A DNA stretch of 64,000 nucleotides, taken from the NCBI RefSeq assembly GCF_900114475.1, contig NZ_FOTE01000006.1, forward strand, positions 186,001 to 250,000, written 5' to 3'. The notes below the pieces were generated by a model that saw only the letters and a list, made by a program, of their open reading frames with translations, was not told the DNA's origin and ran no database searches. The stretch comes from Paenibacillus sp. 1_12. GTDB lineage: Bacteria > Bacillota > Bacilli > Paenibacillales > NBRC-103111. Position 1 is the stretch's first letter, and every line of letters begins with the position of its first letter. Positions 45,976 through 53,586 of the stretch are shown here, piece by piece. The translations under genes were made by a program, and so were the position numbers.

Positions 45976-48315
45976 TTATTTTGCAAGGGACGAATCTCGC
46001 AGTTGGGAAAGAGCCTTCAAAAAATTATAAAAAGCTGTGGCAGCTTGTGCTCGGGTAACCTTTTCATACGGAGAGAAAGTTTCACCATTCAACGTAACAA
46101 TGTCCAGGGCACTGACGATCGCAATAGCTCCTTGGTTAGGCAGCTCATTCACATCTGTTGCTTTCGTATTAAACAAGCCTTTAACCTTGGACAGATTACT
46201 ATAACCAAGCGCTTTGACAATTAAATCGGCTACTTCAGAGCGTGTTAATGCAGCATTGGGATCATATATGCCGGATGCCCGGTCAATCAGGTTATAATCT
46301 ATTGCATTCTCGACGTAAGGGAAATATTTAGAGTCCTTCGTAACGTCAGAGAAGCTAGCCGAACGATCGGCATAATCAGCGGCCAACGGAGAATAACCGC
46401 TGTTCAAAGTGATAATGAGCATTTTCAGCCATTCACCACGAAAGATCAATGCATCCGGCTGCACCTTGTTGTCTACTAATTCCAGTGCTTCATAATCGAG
46501 CATAAGTCTTAACGCTTCTTCAGCCGCATTCCCTTTCAGATCAACAGGATCGGTAATTCGCGGATGTACAATTTGGTTGGTTTCGTTATTTTTCCACTCG
46601 CCCGTTACAGCATCCAGATAAGTCGAATCGCGGAAATGAATGACAGGCTTCAAGCTATATACGAGCTTCGTTTCCTCCAGCTCCACAGGTAGCGCAAGTT
46701 CCTTCTGGTACAAATTGTAATTTTCTTTGTCAACAACAATATATTGCTGCTCCACCTTAAATTGAGACATCCATATATCTCTTGCTCTCTCAGAAGAAAT
46801 AACTTTGGGCGGCTCAGCTGGATAATACGAGGTCAACAAGCTGCTGTTGAATTCCTGAATTTCTCCTGTTTGTCGATCAAAGCTGATCGTAACGTAATCA
46901 TTCGGAATATCCACTCCCTTGATATTTCGATGGAAGTAATAATCAAAAGCTTGCATTTGTTGGTGCTCATCCTGAGAATACTCGCCAAGTTGAGGTTCCA
47001 GATACAGTTCATGTGCATAATCTGGCAGCAGCTTCTTGACTGTCTCCAGCGCTTTCATTTTTTGTTGCTCATAGCTTGGTGAACCTGGTTGGGAAGTAAC
47101 CTTTGAATCCGAATCATGAAATGTATATCTGGAATAACCAAGAATAGAGCCTGTACTACTGTCCACGGTCGCAAAAATCGTAGAATCATCTCGTTTATTA
47201 TCCGAGGCAACTGACCAACTTAAATCCCACTCAAATGAAGTTACACCTGTAACCGGATCGGTATTTTCCTGATAGTCAGTTTCTTGCAGTTTAGCGCTTG
47301 CCGGAAGTGGGATCAACGAAGATACCCGACTTGCTGCCTGCTCCTTGGTTAGCTTCAGAGCTTTAGACGAACCATTTATAATTGGTTTTTCGCTGACCTG
47401 AAGCGGTTTGGGCAGCTTCTCTTTCTTCATCCCTGATGGCAGCAGCACTTCGCCCGTCTCGGCATCCAGTATGAACACATCCGTCTCATAAGCAATCGCA
47501 GGAGTAGCATTACCGTTTGGAGTATCGGGAACTATATATTGCAGACGAGGTTCTGCCTGCTTAATAAATTGCTCGGTAGCTTGCCCTACGGAGATCGGAT
47601 TATGTGGTGTCTGGAAAGTAAGCTTCTCATCCCACTGCAGCATGTAAGAAGTAATTTTCCCTTCACCATTCACAGTTATCACAACATAATTTTGTGGAAA
47701 TACGACTCCGTTCACTACTCTCACATAACAAAGTGGATATTCCACGTTGCCATCAAGCGGTCGACGAAAGCTTTTCTCATAATCCTCATCATATTTGAGC
47801 TGGCTGATTTCTTGTGGATTCATCTTCGTTATGTAATTAAAAGCTGTTTGCTTGGCATGCTCCAGATCTATTTTTGGTGGGAACGCAAGTACCTTATCAG
47901 GGTCCACTTCGTTGATATAGTAAGAGAGCAACTTGCCTGTATCCGAATCTATCGTTACGCTGATGTCTCCATAGCTTTTGTGATCCTCCTTTGCAAAGAA
48001 AATCACCCAGGAGCCGCCGCTGTTGCTTGATGTGTACAAATGACTCTGATAGTCTACACCCTGGAGCTTGTAGCCACTAGAGATCGTTACATATTGTTTG
48101 GCCAGGTCGATGGCTCGGTCACGCTTTATTTGGGTATCGAGTGGTGCATCATCGTCCTCATACTCTAATTCAAGCTGTTCAGCTTCCTTATCAGCCAATA
48201 TTTGTGCTTGATGACTTGTAGGTACATTAGCTCCATTCAAAGGTTGTGCCGACGCAGGCGCAACGGAACCTAAGAGCAGCAAGCTCGCGATACTGGCAAT
48301 TCCGATTGTTTTCAT
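45976..48315 (-). CDS. Exported YcdB/YcdC-repeat protein with C-terminal SLH domains
   Basis: The 779-residue protein has a signal peptide (IGIASIASLLLLGSVAPASA, cleavage near residue 23). Several YcdB/YcdC-like repeats follow, with the recurring pattern SIDSDTGKLLSY, TVDSSTGSILGYSRYTFHDS and FDRQTGEIQEFN, which also resembles PepSY modules. Two S-layer homology motifs close the protein (FSDVTKDSKYFPYVENAIDY; VTRAQAATAFYNFL) and should bind pyruvylated cell-wall polymer. Function of the repeats is unknown; extracellular or wall location is well supported. The gene is monocistronic. Confidence 0.85.
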   Translation of the reverse strand: MKTIGIASIASLLLLGSVAPASAQPLNGANVPTSHQAQILADKEAEQLELEYEDDDAPLDTQIKRDRAIDLAKQYVTISSGYKLQGVDYQSHLYTSSNSGGSWVIFFAKEDHKSYGDISVTIDSDTGKLLSYYINEVDPDKVLAFPPKIDLEHAKQTAFNYITKMNPQEISQLKYDEDYEKSFRRPLDGNVEYPLCYVRVVNGVVFPQNYVVITVNGEGKITSYMLQWDEKLTFQTPHNPISVGQATEQFIKQAEPRLQYIVPDTPNGNATPAIAYETDVFILDAETGEVLLPSGMKKEKLPKPLQVSEKPIINGSSKALKLTKEQAASRVSSLIPLPASAKLQETDYQENTDPVTGVTSFEWDLSWSVASDNKRDDSTIFATVDSSTGSILGYSRYTFHDSDSKVTSQPGSPSYEQQKMKALETVKKLLPDYAHELYLEPQLGEYSQDEHQQMQAFDYYFHRNIKGVDIPNDYVTISFDRQTGEIQEFNSSLLTSYYPAEPPKVISSERARDIWMSQFKVEQQYIVVDKENYNLYQKELALPVELEETKLVYSLKPVIHFRDSTYLDAVTGEWKNNETNQIVHPRITDPVDLKGNAAEEALRLMLDYEALELVDNKVQPDALIFRGEWLKMLIITLNSGYSPLAADYADRSASFSDVTKDSKYFPYVENAIDYNLIDRASGIYDPNAALTRSEVADLIVKALGYSNLSKVKGLFNTKATDVNELPNQGAIAIVSALDIVTLNGETFSPYEKVTRAQAATAFYNFLKALSQLRDSSLAK

Positions 48316-48404
48316 AAGATTCCTGACTCCTCTTCACTTGTGGCTGTAGTTGACGCTTTCTAATTAGTACGTTAACTAACGGAAAAGGTTGCATATTTTT
48401 CCCA

Positions 48405-48443
48405 AAACAAAGGAGCCTTATTCCTCTTATTGGATAAGACTCC
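48405..48443 (-). terminator. Terminator after the decarboxylase-like gene
   Basis: GGAGTCTTAT (48443-48434) pairs with ATAAGGCTCC (48421-48412), one G-U pair, 12-base loop, followed on the minus strand by TTTGTTTTG. Confidence 0.7.
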
Positions 48444-48502
48444 TGCATAACCATCCAATTGGATCAATGGATCAACTTATATTCCAGTAGCTGCTGCTGT
48501 TT

Positions 48503-48943
48503 CTACGCTGTGGGAAACATACCCGTCGCAATAGCAATTCGATTCCATCCATTGATCGTATTGATTGCCATAATCAAATTAACGAACTGGACTTCATCAA
48601 AATGCTCTCGAACCTTTTCATACACTTCCTGTGAAACTCCTTCTTTGGATATAAGAGTTACAGCTTCCGTTAATGCCAGAACAGCCCGTTCTGCTTCCGT
48701 GTAGAAAGGAGCTTCACGCCAGGCACTAAGCAAATAGAGGCGCTGCTCTGTCTCCCCCATCGCACGTGCATCAATAGTATGCATATTGAGGCAAAAGGCA
48801 CAACCATTAATTTGCGAAGCGCGGATTTTGATCAACTCATAAAGCTTTTTATCCAGACCGCTGCTTTGGATGAATCCTTCCATTTTCAACATGGCTTGCA
48901 GGGCCTGCGGTTGGACTTCACTATGATTTAATCGGGTTTTCAC
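48503..48943 (-). CDS. Carboxymuconolactone decarboxylase/AhpD-like protein, ECF41 partner
   Basis: The 146-residue helical protein has the AhpD-type redox motif NGCAFCLNMHTIDAR (Cys48, Cys51, His55), which in relatives acts as a thiol peroxidase or reductase site; the substrate is unknown. GTG 48943 follows AAGGAGAG. The neighbour upstream is an ECF41-type sigma factor, and genes of this kind (COE: carboxymuconolactone decarboxylases, oxidoreductases, epimerases) are the known targets of that group. A near-consensus ECF41 promoter lies at 48990-49016. Confidence 0.93.
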   Translation of the reverse strand: MKTRLNHSEVQPQALQAMLKMEGFIQSSGLDKKLYELIKIRASQINGCAFCLNMHTIDARAMGETEQRLYLLSAWREAPFYTEAERAVLALTEAVTLISKEGVSQEVYEKVREHFDEVQFVNLIMAINTINGWNRIAIATGMFPTA

Positions 48944-48989
48944 AAAAATCTCTCCTTTGGAATCACACTTATTGGTCTTACACTAATAT

Positions 48990-49016
48990 GACCAATATGG
49001 GGATGATTTTGTGACC
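48990..49016 (-). promoter_or_regulatory. Candidate ECF41-dependent promoter
   Basis: On the minus strand GGTCACA (49016-49010), exactly 16 bases, then GGTC (48993-48990). The published ECF41 promoter, as I recall it, is TGTCACA-N16-CGTC, so each element differs at one position. It is about 47 bases before the start of the decarboxylase-like gene. Confidence 0.6.
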
Positions 49017-49043
49017 AAACTCGAAAATAATTGTTATTTACTC

Positions 49044-49241
49044 TATAAGATGAACTAAACATCATGACAGCAAAGGAGGCGCTGCGAAAGCAGACCCCTC
49101 TTCCAATCGCTGTAGCAGCCAGATTCTTTCGATTCTTAGACCCATAGGGGTAAGAATCTGTCTGCAAAGGCGAACACTTCGTTTCTCCAGGAGGGTCCGC
49201 TTTCTCCGCTCGGGCTGTGTGCTTCTTTGGTTCATCTTATA
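49044..49241. repeat. 198-bp near-palindromic, MITE-like element
   Basis: TATAAGATGAAC (49044-49055) is repeated inverted at 49230-49241. The inverted similarity continues inward for about 50 bases on each side (for example GCGAAAGCAGACCC against GAGAAAGCGGACCC). A 9-bp inner arm CAGATTCTT (49120-49128) pairs with AAGAATCTG (49152-49160). The whole unit could fold into one long hairpin. It contains no gene and begins just after the sigma gene stop. Confidence 0.65.
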
Positions 49242-49246
49242 TAGAT

Positions 49247-50119
49247 CTAACGACAGTGCTTAAGCTTTTCCGGATTTGAAATCATATAAATCGTTCGGAT
49301 AGCAGATAGATTATCCGTCATTTCAAAACAAACCGACCATTTGAGCTGCCCCTGTTGCATAAGCAAAATCCCTGCCTCTCCATTAATTTGTACTTGACGG
49401 TATTCACCTTCAAGCGCGCCTTTAATGAATATACCTTCCCAAAAGGATTGAATACGATCACTTCCGTAAATGGGGTTAAGCGCTGCTCGTACCTTGCCGC
49501 CTCCATCGGTTAGAAGCGTGCTGTCTTCGATCAGCAGATCGATAAAAGCTCCGAAGCTTCCGGTTCTTGAAGCCTGGATAAATGTTTGCACGAATGCTTG
49601 CATCTGTTCACCATTTGTTGGAGCAATTTCCACTGCTTTATCCCGATCAAGTTTCTGCTTCAAGCGACTCATCACCTTACGGCAGCTTACCTCGCTTTTA
49701 CCCAGCATCTCAGATAAATCCTTGTAATCAAATTCAAGAACTTCCCTCAGCACGTACACCGCCCGCTCCATAGGAGACAACTTTTGGAGCAGCACAAGTA
49801 ATGCATAAGTAACCTTTTCCTCCATGACGATTCTGTCCTCTGGACCATGCTCTATCATCTGGATATCCGGTTCCGGCAGCCATGGACCTGGATATAACTC
49901 TCTTTGCTTACGGGAGGAATTCAACAGGTTCAAACAACGGTTGGTCGTGATCTTAGCCAAATACGCCTTTAAATGATGCACATTCTCTAGACTTGTCTGC
50001 TGGAGTGAAACAAACACATCCTGAACGATATCCTCAGCATCTGAAATTGATCCCAACATTCGGTAAGCTATTGATAACAGCAGCGGCTTATAAGTTGTAT
50101 ACATTTGCTCAAATTTCAC
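49247..50119 (-). CDS. ECF41-type sigma factor with SnoaL-like C-terminal regulatory domain
   Basis: The 290-residue protein has sigma region 2 (about 1-72, LLSIAYRMLGSISDAEDIVQ), the linker motif YPGPWLPEP (76-84), region 4 (about 105-160, LSPMERAVYVLREVLEFDYK) and a fused SnoaL-like domain to the end. That domain carries DGGGK at 205-209, NGEAG at 246-250 and NPEKL at 282-286, the marks of group ECF41. In this group the fused domain replaces an anti-sigma factor. No membrane anti-sigma gene is nearby. GTG 50119 follows GGGAGAA. Confidence 0.92.
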   Translation of the reverse strand: MKFEQMYTTYKPLLLSIAYRMLGSISDAEDIVQDVFVSLQQTSLENVHHLKAYLAKITTNRCLNLLNSSRKQRELYPGPWLPEPDIQMIEHGPEDRIVMEEKVTYALLVLLQKLSPMERAVYVLREVLEFDYKDLSEMLGKSEVSCRKVMSRLKQKLDRDKAVEIAPTNGEQMQAFVQTFIQASRTGSFGAFIDLLIEDSTLLTDGGGKVRAALNPIYGSDRIQSFWEGIFIKGALEGEYRQVQINGEAGILLMQQGQLKWSVCFEMTDNLSAIRTIYMISNPEKLKHCR

Positions 50120-50299
50120 GATTACGGTTCTCCCATATTGATAGATTTGTTGTCGTCTAGATATGATGCGTTTCTGAGTGGCTTCAGGATCAGTTGCATA
50201 TTGATGTGCAATATACTCTACTCTTCCCTTGTAGCTGTAAACGGATTTCCATTTACATCGAATGAATAATAAGCTATAGTTATATTCATAATACGATAA

Positions 50300-50373
50300 T
50301 GCACGACCCGGAGGAGCCTGCCACTGCAGGCTTCTTTTTGTCTTTTTTGGAGTTCTGTGTGGGCTGTGGCAGG
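50300..50373 (+). promoter_or_regulatory. Attenuator-like leader of the ArsB/NhaD gene
   Basis: A terminator (stem 50312-50321 with 50326-50335, CACT loop; then TTTTTGTCTTTTTT) lies about 65 bases before the gene. The segment CCTGCCAC (50317-50324), which forms part of that stem, can instead pair perfectly with GTGGCAGG (50366-50373) downstream. The two pairings exclude each other. A possible -10 box, GATAAT, lies at about 50295-50300. No known riboswitch class was recognised. Confidence 0.55.
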
Positions 50374-50412
50374 TGAACGGAGTCAGAATCGCACTATTTC
50401 AAGGAGGACATC

Positions 50413-51693
50413 ATGGACAATCAAGCGTTATTAGCAATCGGAATATTTTTAATTAGTTATGCACTTATCACCTCGGAAAAGATTCATCGTACACTTGCCG
50501 CTATACTGGGCGGTATTGTGATGATCATGTTGGGAGTTGTTAATCAGGAAACAGCTCTGCACCACATTGATTTCAACACATTGGGTTTGCTTATCGGTAT
50601 GATGATTATGGTATCGATAACTTCTGAAACCGGTCTTTTTAAATATTTGGCTATTTGGGCCGCCAAGAAAGGAAAAGGCGAACCCGTGACCATCCTGATT
50701 TATTTAGCTCTGATCACGGCTTTTGGATCGGCATTGTTGGATAATGTGACCACCGTACTGCTAATGGTCCCTATTGCCTTCAGTATAACTCGCCAATTGA
50801 GAGTAAATCCTCTACCTTATTTAATTGTCATCATTATCACTTCCAATATCGGGGGCACCATGACTATGATCGGTGACCCACCCAATATTATGATTGGAAG
50901 TGCTGTAAAGGAACTTACTTTTATGGCATTTATCAATAATCTGTCTCTGATTTCGATATTGATTTTGATCATAACCTTAGTCATCTTTGTGCTCATATAC
51001 CGCAAACAAATACAAACTACCCCAGACTTGAAGGCCGGGATCATGCTTATGGATGAAAAAAGTGAAATCACCGATCCCAAGTTGCTCAAAAAATGCTTAA
51101 GTATGCTTGCACTAACGATTGGCGGTTTTTTTATTCATCAGATTATACATGTAGAATCTGCCACTGTCGCATTAACGGGAGCATTTCTTCTATTGCTCTT
51201 AACAGGCGAGCATTATCTCGAAAAATCCTTGAGCAGGGTTGAATGGACCACCGTCTTCTTTTTTATCGGACTGTTTGTCATTGTCTCCGGCCTCGTTGAG
51301 ACTGGAGTCATTTCAAGCTTGGCCAAGCAGGCGGTTCAACTCACGGGAGGAAATGAAGTAGCGACTGCTATGTTGATTTTATGGCTAAGTGCTATTGCTT
51401 CAGCTTTTGTCGATAACATTCCTTTTGTGGCAACGATGATCCCTTTGATTCAGGATATGGGCAATATGGGTGTAACTAATTTGAACAGCTTGTGGTGGAG
51501 TCTTGCCTTGGGCGCTTGCTTGGGAGGAAACGGTTCATTAGTTGGCGCTAGCGCTAACTTGATCGTTGCTGGAATGGCTGCCAAGGAAGGCCGTCCGATA
51601 ACCTTTATAGCCTTCCTGAAGATCGGATTTCCATTGATGATTCTTTCGATTGTTATATCCAGTGTGTATATTTATTTACGCTATCTTATCTAA
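50413..51693 (+). CDS. ArsB/NhaD-superfamily permease
   Basis: The 426-residue protein has about 11 membrane segments and ion-transporter superfamily motifs: AFGSALLDNVTTVLLMVPIA and the repeat IASAFVDNIPFVATMIPLIQ, each with a conserved Asp-Asn pair, and TMIGDPPNIMIGSAVKELTF in the first half with GGNGSLVGASANLIVAGMAA in the second. The inverted duplicated halves are typical. The substrate (arsenite, Na+/H+ exchange or an organic anion) cannot be told from sequence. ATG 50413 follows AAGGAGG. It stands alone. Confidence 0.9.
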   Translation: MDNQALLAIGIFLISYALITSEKIHRTLAAILGGIVMIMLGVVNQETALHHIDFNTLGLLIGMMIMVSITSETGLFKYLAIWAAKKGKGEPVTILIYLALITAFGSALLDNVTTVLLMVPIAFSITRQLRVNPLPYLIVIIITSNIGGTMTMIGDPPNIMIGSAVKELTFMAFINNLSLISILILIITLVIFVLIYRKQIQTTPDLKAGIMLMDEKSEITDPKLLKKCLSMLALTIGGFFIHQIIHVESATVALTGAFLLLLLTGEHYLEKSLSRVEWTTVFFFIGLFVIVSGLVETGVISSLAKQAVQLTGGNEVATAMLILWLSAIASAFVDNIPFVATMIPLIQDMGNMGVTNLNSLWWSLALGACLGGNGSLVGASANLIVAGMAAKEGRPITFIAFLKIGFPLMILSIVISSVYIYLRYLI

Positions 51694-51718
51694 TGAGCCC
51701 AGCTACACAACAACAAAT

Positions 51719-51759
51719 GAGCGGATTGCCCTTTGTGGAGGACAACCCGCTCTTTTTTT
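51719..51759 (+). terminator. Intrinsic terminator after the permease gene
   Basis: GAGCGG (51719-51724) pairs with CCGCTC (51747-51752), extended past an A-C mismatch by TTG/CAA, and is followed by seven T residues. The stop codon of the convergent beta-helix gene lies in its tail. Confidence 0.85.
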
Positions 51760-53098
51760 AAAAACCAACCGTTACCGTATCTGTTCCACTATCACTTAGT
51801 CCGGCCCCATTATCGAATCCTGAATTACTATGTACCATGTTGGACTGGCAACGTGCGGAGCCAATCTTAACAGCAGATGTTGAACATTGAAACAAGCTAT
51901 TACCGGTCACTACATTTTGTTTGGCAATTGAAGCATTGCCTTCACCAGTTGTATCTATCAGGATACCCAACTCGACTCGACGCACTTCGTTGGCCATCAA
52001 CGAATTAACAGTACCATTGAGTACAGCTATGCCACGCACGCTGGTATCGATTTTATTACCGGTAATTACATTTCCGTACGGCCTATCATCTCCGGCGTTG
52101 TCTACTGCTTCCAATTGGATACCTGCAAATGTCGAACGTGTGACGGAATTATTAACGATGTGATTATAGCTGCAAGCATCCTTAAGTCTGATTCCATAGG
52201 TACAGCTTGTCTCCTTGTCAATCAAGCCAAAGGCAGTGACTGTATTGCCCTTTATCACATTATACATGCAGACGGAAAGCTTGGACGAAAGTGTAATGGC
52301 TCCCTCAAGGCAAGCTTCCATCACATTGCCCGCAACCAAGGAGTACGAACAGCCAGCAGTGAGTTGAATGCAGGATCTGGACATGCTTTTAAAATGATTT
52401 CCTTGAATGCTGTGATTCGCTCCGCCTTCTGCCGTTACCCCGTATCCCTCATAAACGCTAGTACCAGCTAAAATAGAGATAAACGAACAATCCTGAACAG
52501 TGACATGCTCGGAACGAACCAGGTGCACGCCATTGGCTATTCCTTTAAATAAACATTTGCTGATACGAATAAACGAAGACTCAAGAATATGAATACCCCG
52601 CTCTACCAAAGTAGTTACAGAGCTCGTAACACTGCCAATTCCTTCAAAAGTCAATCCTTCAACAGAAGCTTGTTTCACTTGTGAAGAGCACGTTACCATC
52701 TGCATATTAACCAAACCGGCTTTAAGAATCGATGCTTCCACCCCTGCTCCAAGCAGATGTACCTTGGAACGCAAAAACAAACCTGTTTTGATCATATATT
52801 TACCCGCAGGCAAATAGACCGTTCCTCCTGTTATAGCCGCTGCGTTGATGGCAGCCTGAATGAACGGGCTATCGTCTTGATCATTGCGATCATTCCCCTG
52901 CGCGCCAAAGTCTTTAACGTTATACCACCATGTATTCGTATTCACAACAGGGACCGTAACGGCCGCCTGAGCTTCACCCGTGAATCCGGCTCCTGTAGCC
53001 AGCAGTACACCAGCAGCGCTTAAACTTGCCAACAGTTTCCTGCGGGTTATCGGTTTATTCGTGTGTTTGTCCGTATTTGTAGGTTCCAATGGCAGCAA
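51758..53098 (-). CDS. Tat-exported parallel beta-helix (pectate lyase 3-like) protein
   Basis: The 446-residue protein has a twin-arginine signal (ITRRKLLASLSAAGVLLATG, then EAQA before the cleavage site near residue 45). The start motif of glycosidase-like right-handed beta-helix proteins follows: WYNVKDFGAQGNDRNDQDDS, PFIQAAINAAAITGGTVYLP, AGKYMIK. The rest is repeated 22-25-residue coils with N-rich turns (SLVAGNVMEACLEGAITLSS; NVITGNKIDTSVRGIAVLNG). It may cut or bind a polysaccharide; catalytic residues were not identified. Confidence 0.87.
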   Translation of the reverse strand: MLPLEPTNTDKHTNKPITRRKLLASLSAAGVLLATGAGFTGEAQAAVTVPVVNTNTWWYNVKDFGAQGNDRNDQDDSPFIQAAINAAAITGGTVYLPAGKYMIKTGLFLRSKVHLLGAGVEASILKAGLVNMQMVTCSSQVKQASVEGLTFEGIGSVTSSVTTLVERGIHILESSFIRISKCLFKGIANGVHLVRSEHVTVQDCSFISILAGTSVYEGYGVTAEGGANHSIQGNHFKSMSRSCIQLTAGCSYSLVAGNVMEACLEGAITLSSKLSVCMYNVIKGNTVTAFGLIDKETSCTYGIRLKDACSYNHIVNNSVTRSTFAGIQLEAVDNAGDDRPYGNVITGNKIDTSVRGIAVLNGTVNSLMANEVRRVELGILIDTTGEGNASIAKQNVVTGNSLFQCSTSAVKIGSARCQSNMVHSNSGFDNGAGLSDSGTDTVTVGF

Positions 53099-53209
53099 TG
53101 AAGGTTCCTCCCCCTGAGCAATCTACCCAAATTATAACTTGGGAGCATCACTCTGGCAACCCATCTGCGTATTTCCCTTTTACCTTCCAGCCCGCAAGAG
53201 GATGCCCTG

Positions 53210-53497
53210 TTAACGGAACATACTCCATAACTTAATTAAGTGAAAGGTGCTATTGGGGTCAATCTTTTGAGCAATCACAAAGCTGATCATATTCTCAGTT
53301 TGCTTATCAGTCAGCTTCTCGCCAAGCACCTTAGACAGCATACCAACAAACCGCCTTACCTTGGTGCGATCCTGCAGATCATATTTGGTTACTCCTTGCA
53401 GCATCATTTTGATTCGTTCCTTGGTGTCGGGATTTTTCATTTTCAGCTTCACACGTTCTACAAAAGCCGGCTCAAACCCATATTTTTGATAGCTCAT
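53210..53497 (-). CDS. SpoVIF-like (stage VI sporulation protein F) protein
   Basis: The 95-residue basic helical protein ends in ISFVIAQKIDPNSTFHLIKL then WSMFR and contains GVTKYDLQDRTKVRRFVGML. This layout (DLQD...KVR.....L.KVL...LTD.Q......FVI..KIDP) is what I recall for Paenibacillus proteins named stage VI sporulation protein F, involved in coat assembly. The identification is moderate. ATG 53497 lies 11 bases after GGAGG; GTG 53509 overlaps that site. It is a single gene before recG. Confidence 0.6.
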   Translation of the reverse strand: MSYQKYGFEPAFVERVKLKMKNPDTKERIKMMLQGVTKYDLQDRTKVRRFVGMLSKVLGEKLTDKQTENMISFVIAQKIDPNSTFHLIKLWSMFR

Positions 53498-53586
53498 TCC
53501 TGCTAACACCTCCGACCGAGAAAATAGAACCCATAGTAAGTCTATGTCGGAGTCATCGATTATGTGCTTTTTAAAAAAATTACGCC

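Larger units (their letters stand above)
48944..49246. other. 303-bp gap between the ECF41 sigma gene and its partner
   Basis: It contains the candidate ECF41 promoter (48990-49016) and a 198-bp near-palindromic element (49044-49241). No protein-coding gene was found in it. Confidence 0.7.
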
